Below are positions 63,674 to 64,000 of a stretch of DNA of 64,000 nucleotides, in pieces; the first letter of the stretch is position 1; each line of letters begins with the position of its first letter. The notes below the pieces were generated by a model. The model ran no database searches. It saw only the letters and a list, made by a program, of their open reading frames with translations, and had not been told where the DNA came from. Source of the stretch: Rhodospirillales bacterium (GTDB taxonomy: Bacteria > Pseudomonadota > Alphaproteobacteria > Rhodospirillales_A > JACZKS01); the NCBI GenBank assembly GCA_018648445.1, contig JABGRG010000003.1:24460-88459 (forward strand), written 5' to 3'. A program made the position numbers and the translations under genes.

Positions 63674-63986
63674 AAACCAACGTCCCGTAGAACTGGTTGA
63701 TCTGACAACTAGTTTTTTGGCATTGGGGCAAGCCTACGAAGATTTCGTTTATACCCGTGGCTTTGATCCAGTTGCCGGTAATGTCCGCCTTTATATAAGG
63801 GAATTAAAATCCGGAAGTATTGTCGCCGAATTGGCTTCAATGGCGGAACAGGCGTCGTTTATTATTGATAATTTAGATGTATTTGCGGGTTTTGTTACTC
63901 AAATAGATGAAATTACAAAGTTTTTTGTTGGAGCAAGCAATGACAAAGCTGGATTCAAATTTCAAGTGCAACACCCAATGATTTGA
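63639..63986 (+). CDS. Hypothetical protein, possibly frameshifted near the window end
   Basis: The frame gives about 115 residues from GTG 63639 (AAGGA eight bases upstream; ATG 63630 is the alternative): TVTLKNQRPVELVDLTTSFLALGQAYEDFV ... LYIRELKSGSIVAELASMAEQASFIIDNLDVFAGFV. I do not know a named family, though it looks like the N-terminal half of a larger unknown protein. The stop at 63984-63986 follows an abrupt FQVQHPMI. In another phase the sequence stays open (SSATPNDLTKASN) to the window edge, so a frameshift or true short protein cannot be told apart here. Confidence 0.5.
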   Translation: MADGATLTVTLKNQRPVELVDLTTSFLALGQAYEDFVYTRGFDPVAGNVRLYIRELKSGSIVAELASMAEQASFIIDNLDVFAGFVTQIDEITKFFVGASNDKAGFKFQVQHPMI

Positions 63987-64000
63987 CGAAGGCTTCCAAT

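Noticed and set aside
57340..64000. Integrated prophage or integrative element using the tRNA as attachment site
   Set aside because: No integrase, phage structural gene or duplicated tRNA end is present in the window; sequence beyond 64000 would be needed.

Overview
The window reads as chromosomal DNA of an alphaproteobacterium, most likely of the Rhodospirillales type. The evidence is gene content and order: rpmH-rnpA-yidD-yidC-engB-argB; addA-addB-murU-amgK-tsaE-divL next to trxA and ahcY; and the block pckA / chvI-chvG-hprK(short form)-rapZ-EIIA-HPr-Enzyme I. DUF2336 and cyclic-di-GMP genes support the same placement. Base composition is GC-rich throughout the housekeeping parts. No rRNA operon, CRISPR array, intact insertion sequence or prophage was seen.

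Layout. 1-5 kb: the 3' part of a FadL/OmpP1-type outer-membrane protein, a shared terminator, panCB (pantothenate) and ggt (gamma-glutamyltranspeptidase). 5-12.1 kb: a minus-strand run, possibly one transcript, of a VTT membrane protein, a MerA/Lpd-like flavoprotein, a sensor kinase, two DUF4405 b-type membrane proteins with a small helical protein between them, a trans-aconitate methyltransferase-like enzyme and a DUF547 protein; this looks like an uncharacterised envelope/redox module. 12.3-16.7 kb: rpmH (with a near-consensus promoter) through argB. 16.7-21.4 kb: a DUF2336 protein, a PAS-GGDEF diguanylate cyclase and an EAL phosphodiesterase. 21.5-28.1 kb: a HAD nucleotidase, then lysA-dapF facing an FprA-type ferredoxin reductase and dapL. 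A dense repeat array lies at the convergence point and a dead transposase lies between the last two genes. This part resembles an acquired diaminopimelate/lysine module.

28-41.7 kb: a membrane protein, trxA, the AddAB recombination nuclease, peptidoglycan recycling (amgK-murU), tsaE, a DivL-like pseudokinase with Tyr in place of the phospho-accepting His, and ahcY. 41.9-50.2 kb: the regulatory PTS (Enzyme I, HPr, EIIA, HprK, RapZ), the ChvG-ChvI two-component system and, divergently, pckA, which is a classical ChvI target. 50.4-57.3 kb: gltB-gltD and uppP. 57.7-64 kb is accessory: a pentapeptide-repeat protein, a protein with class III nucleotide-cyclase-like motifs, a patatin-like phospholipase and a membrane/SPOR-like protein. 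The last three lie in the same orientation. Copies of a dispersed intergenic repeat flank the patatin and membrane genes in opposite orientations. The window then ends with a peculiar class II tRNA bearing a proline anticodon, a densely structured stretch upstream of it, and two small genes of unknown function, the last possibly frameshifted.

The best candidates for something new are the membrane/SPOR-patatin-cyclase-like set, the Leu-bodied tRNA with a UGG anticodon, and the repeat array that supplies the last codons of dapF.
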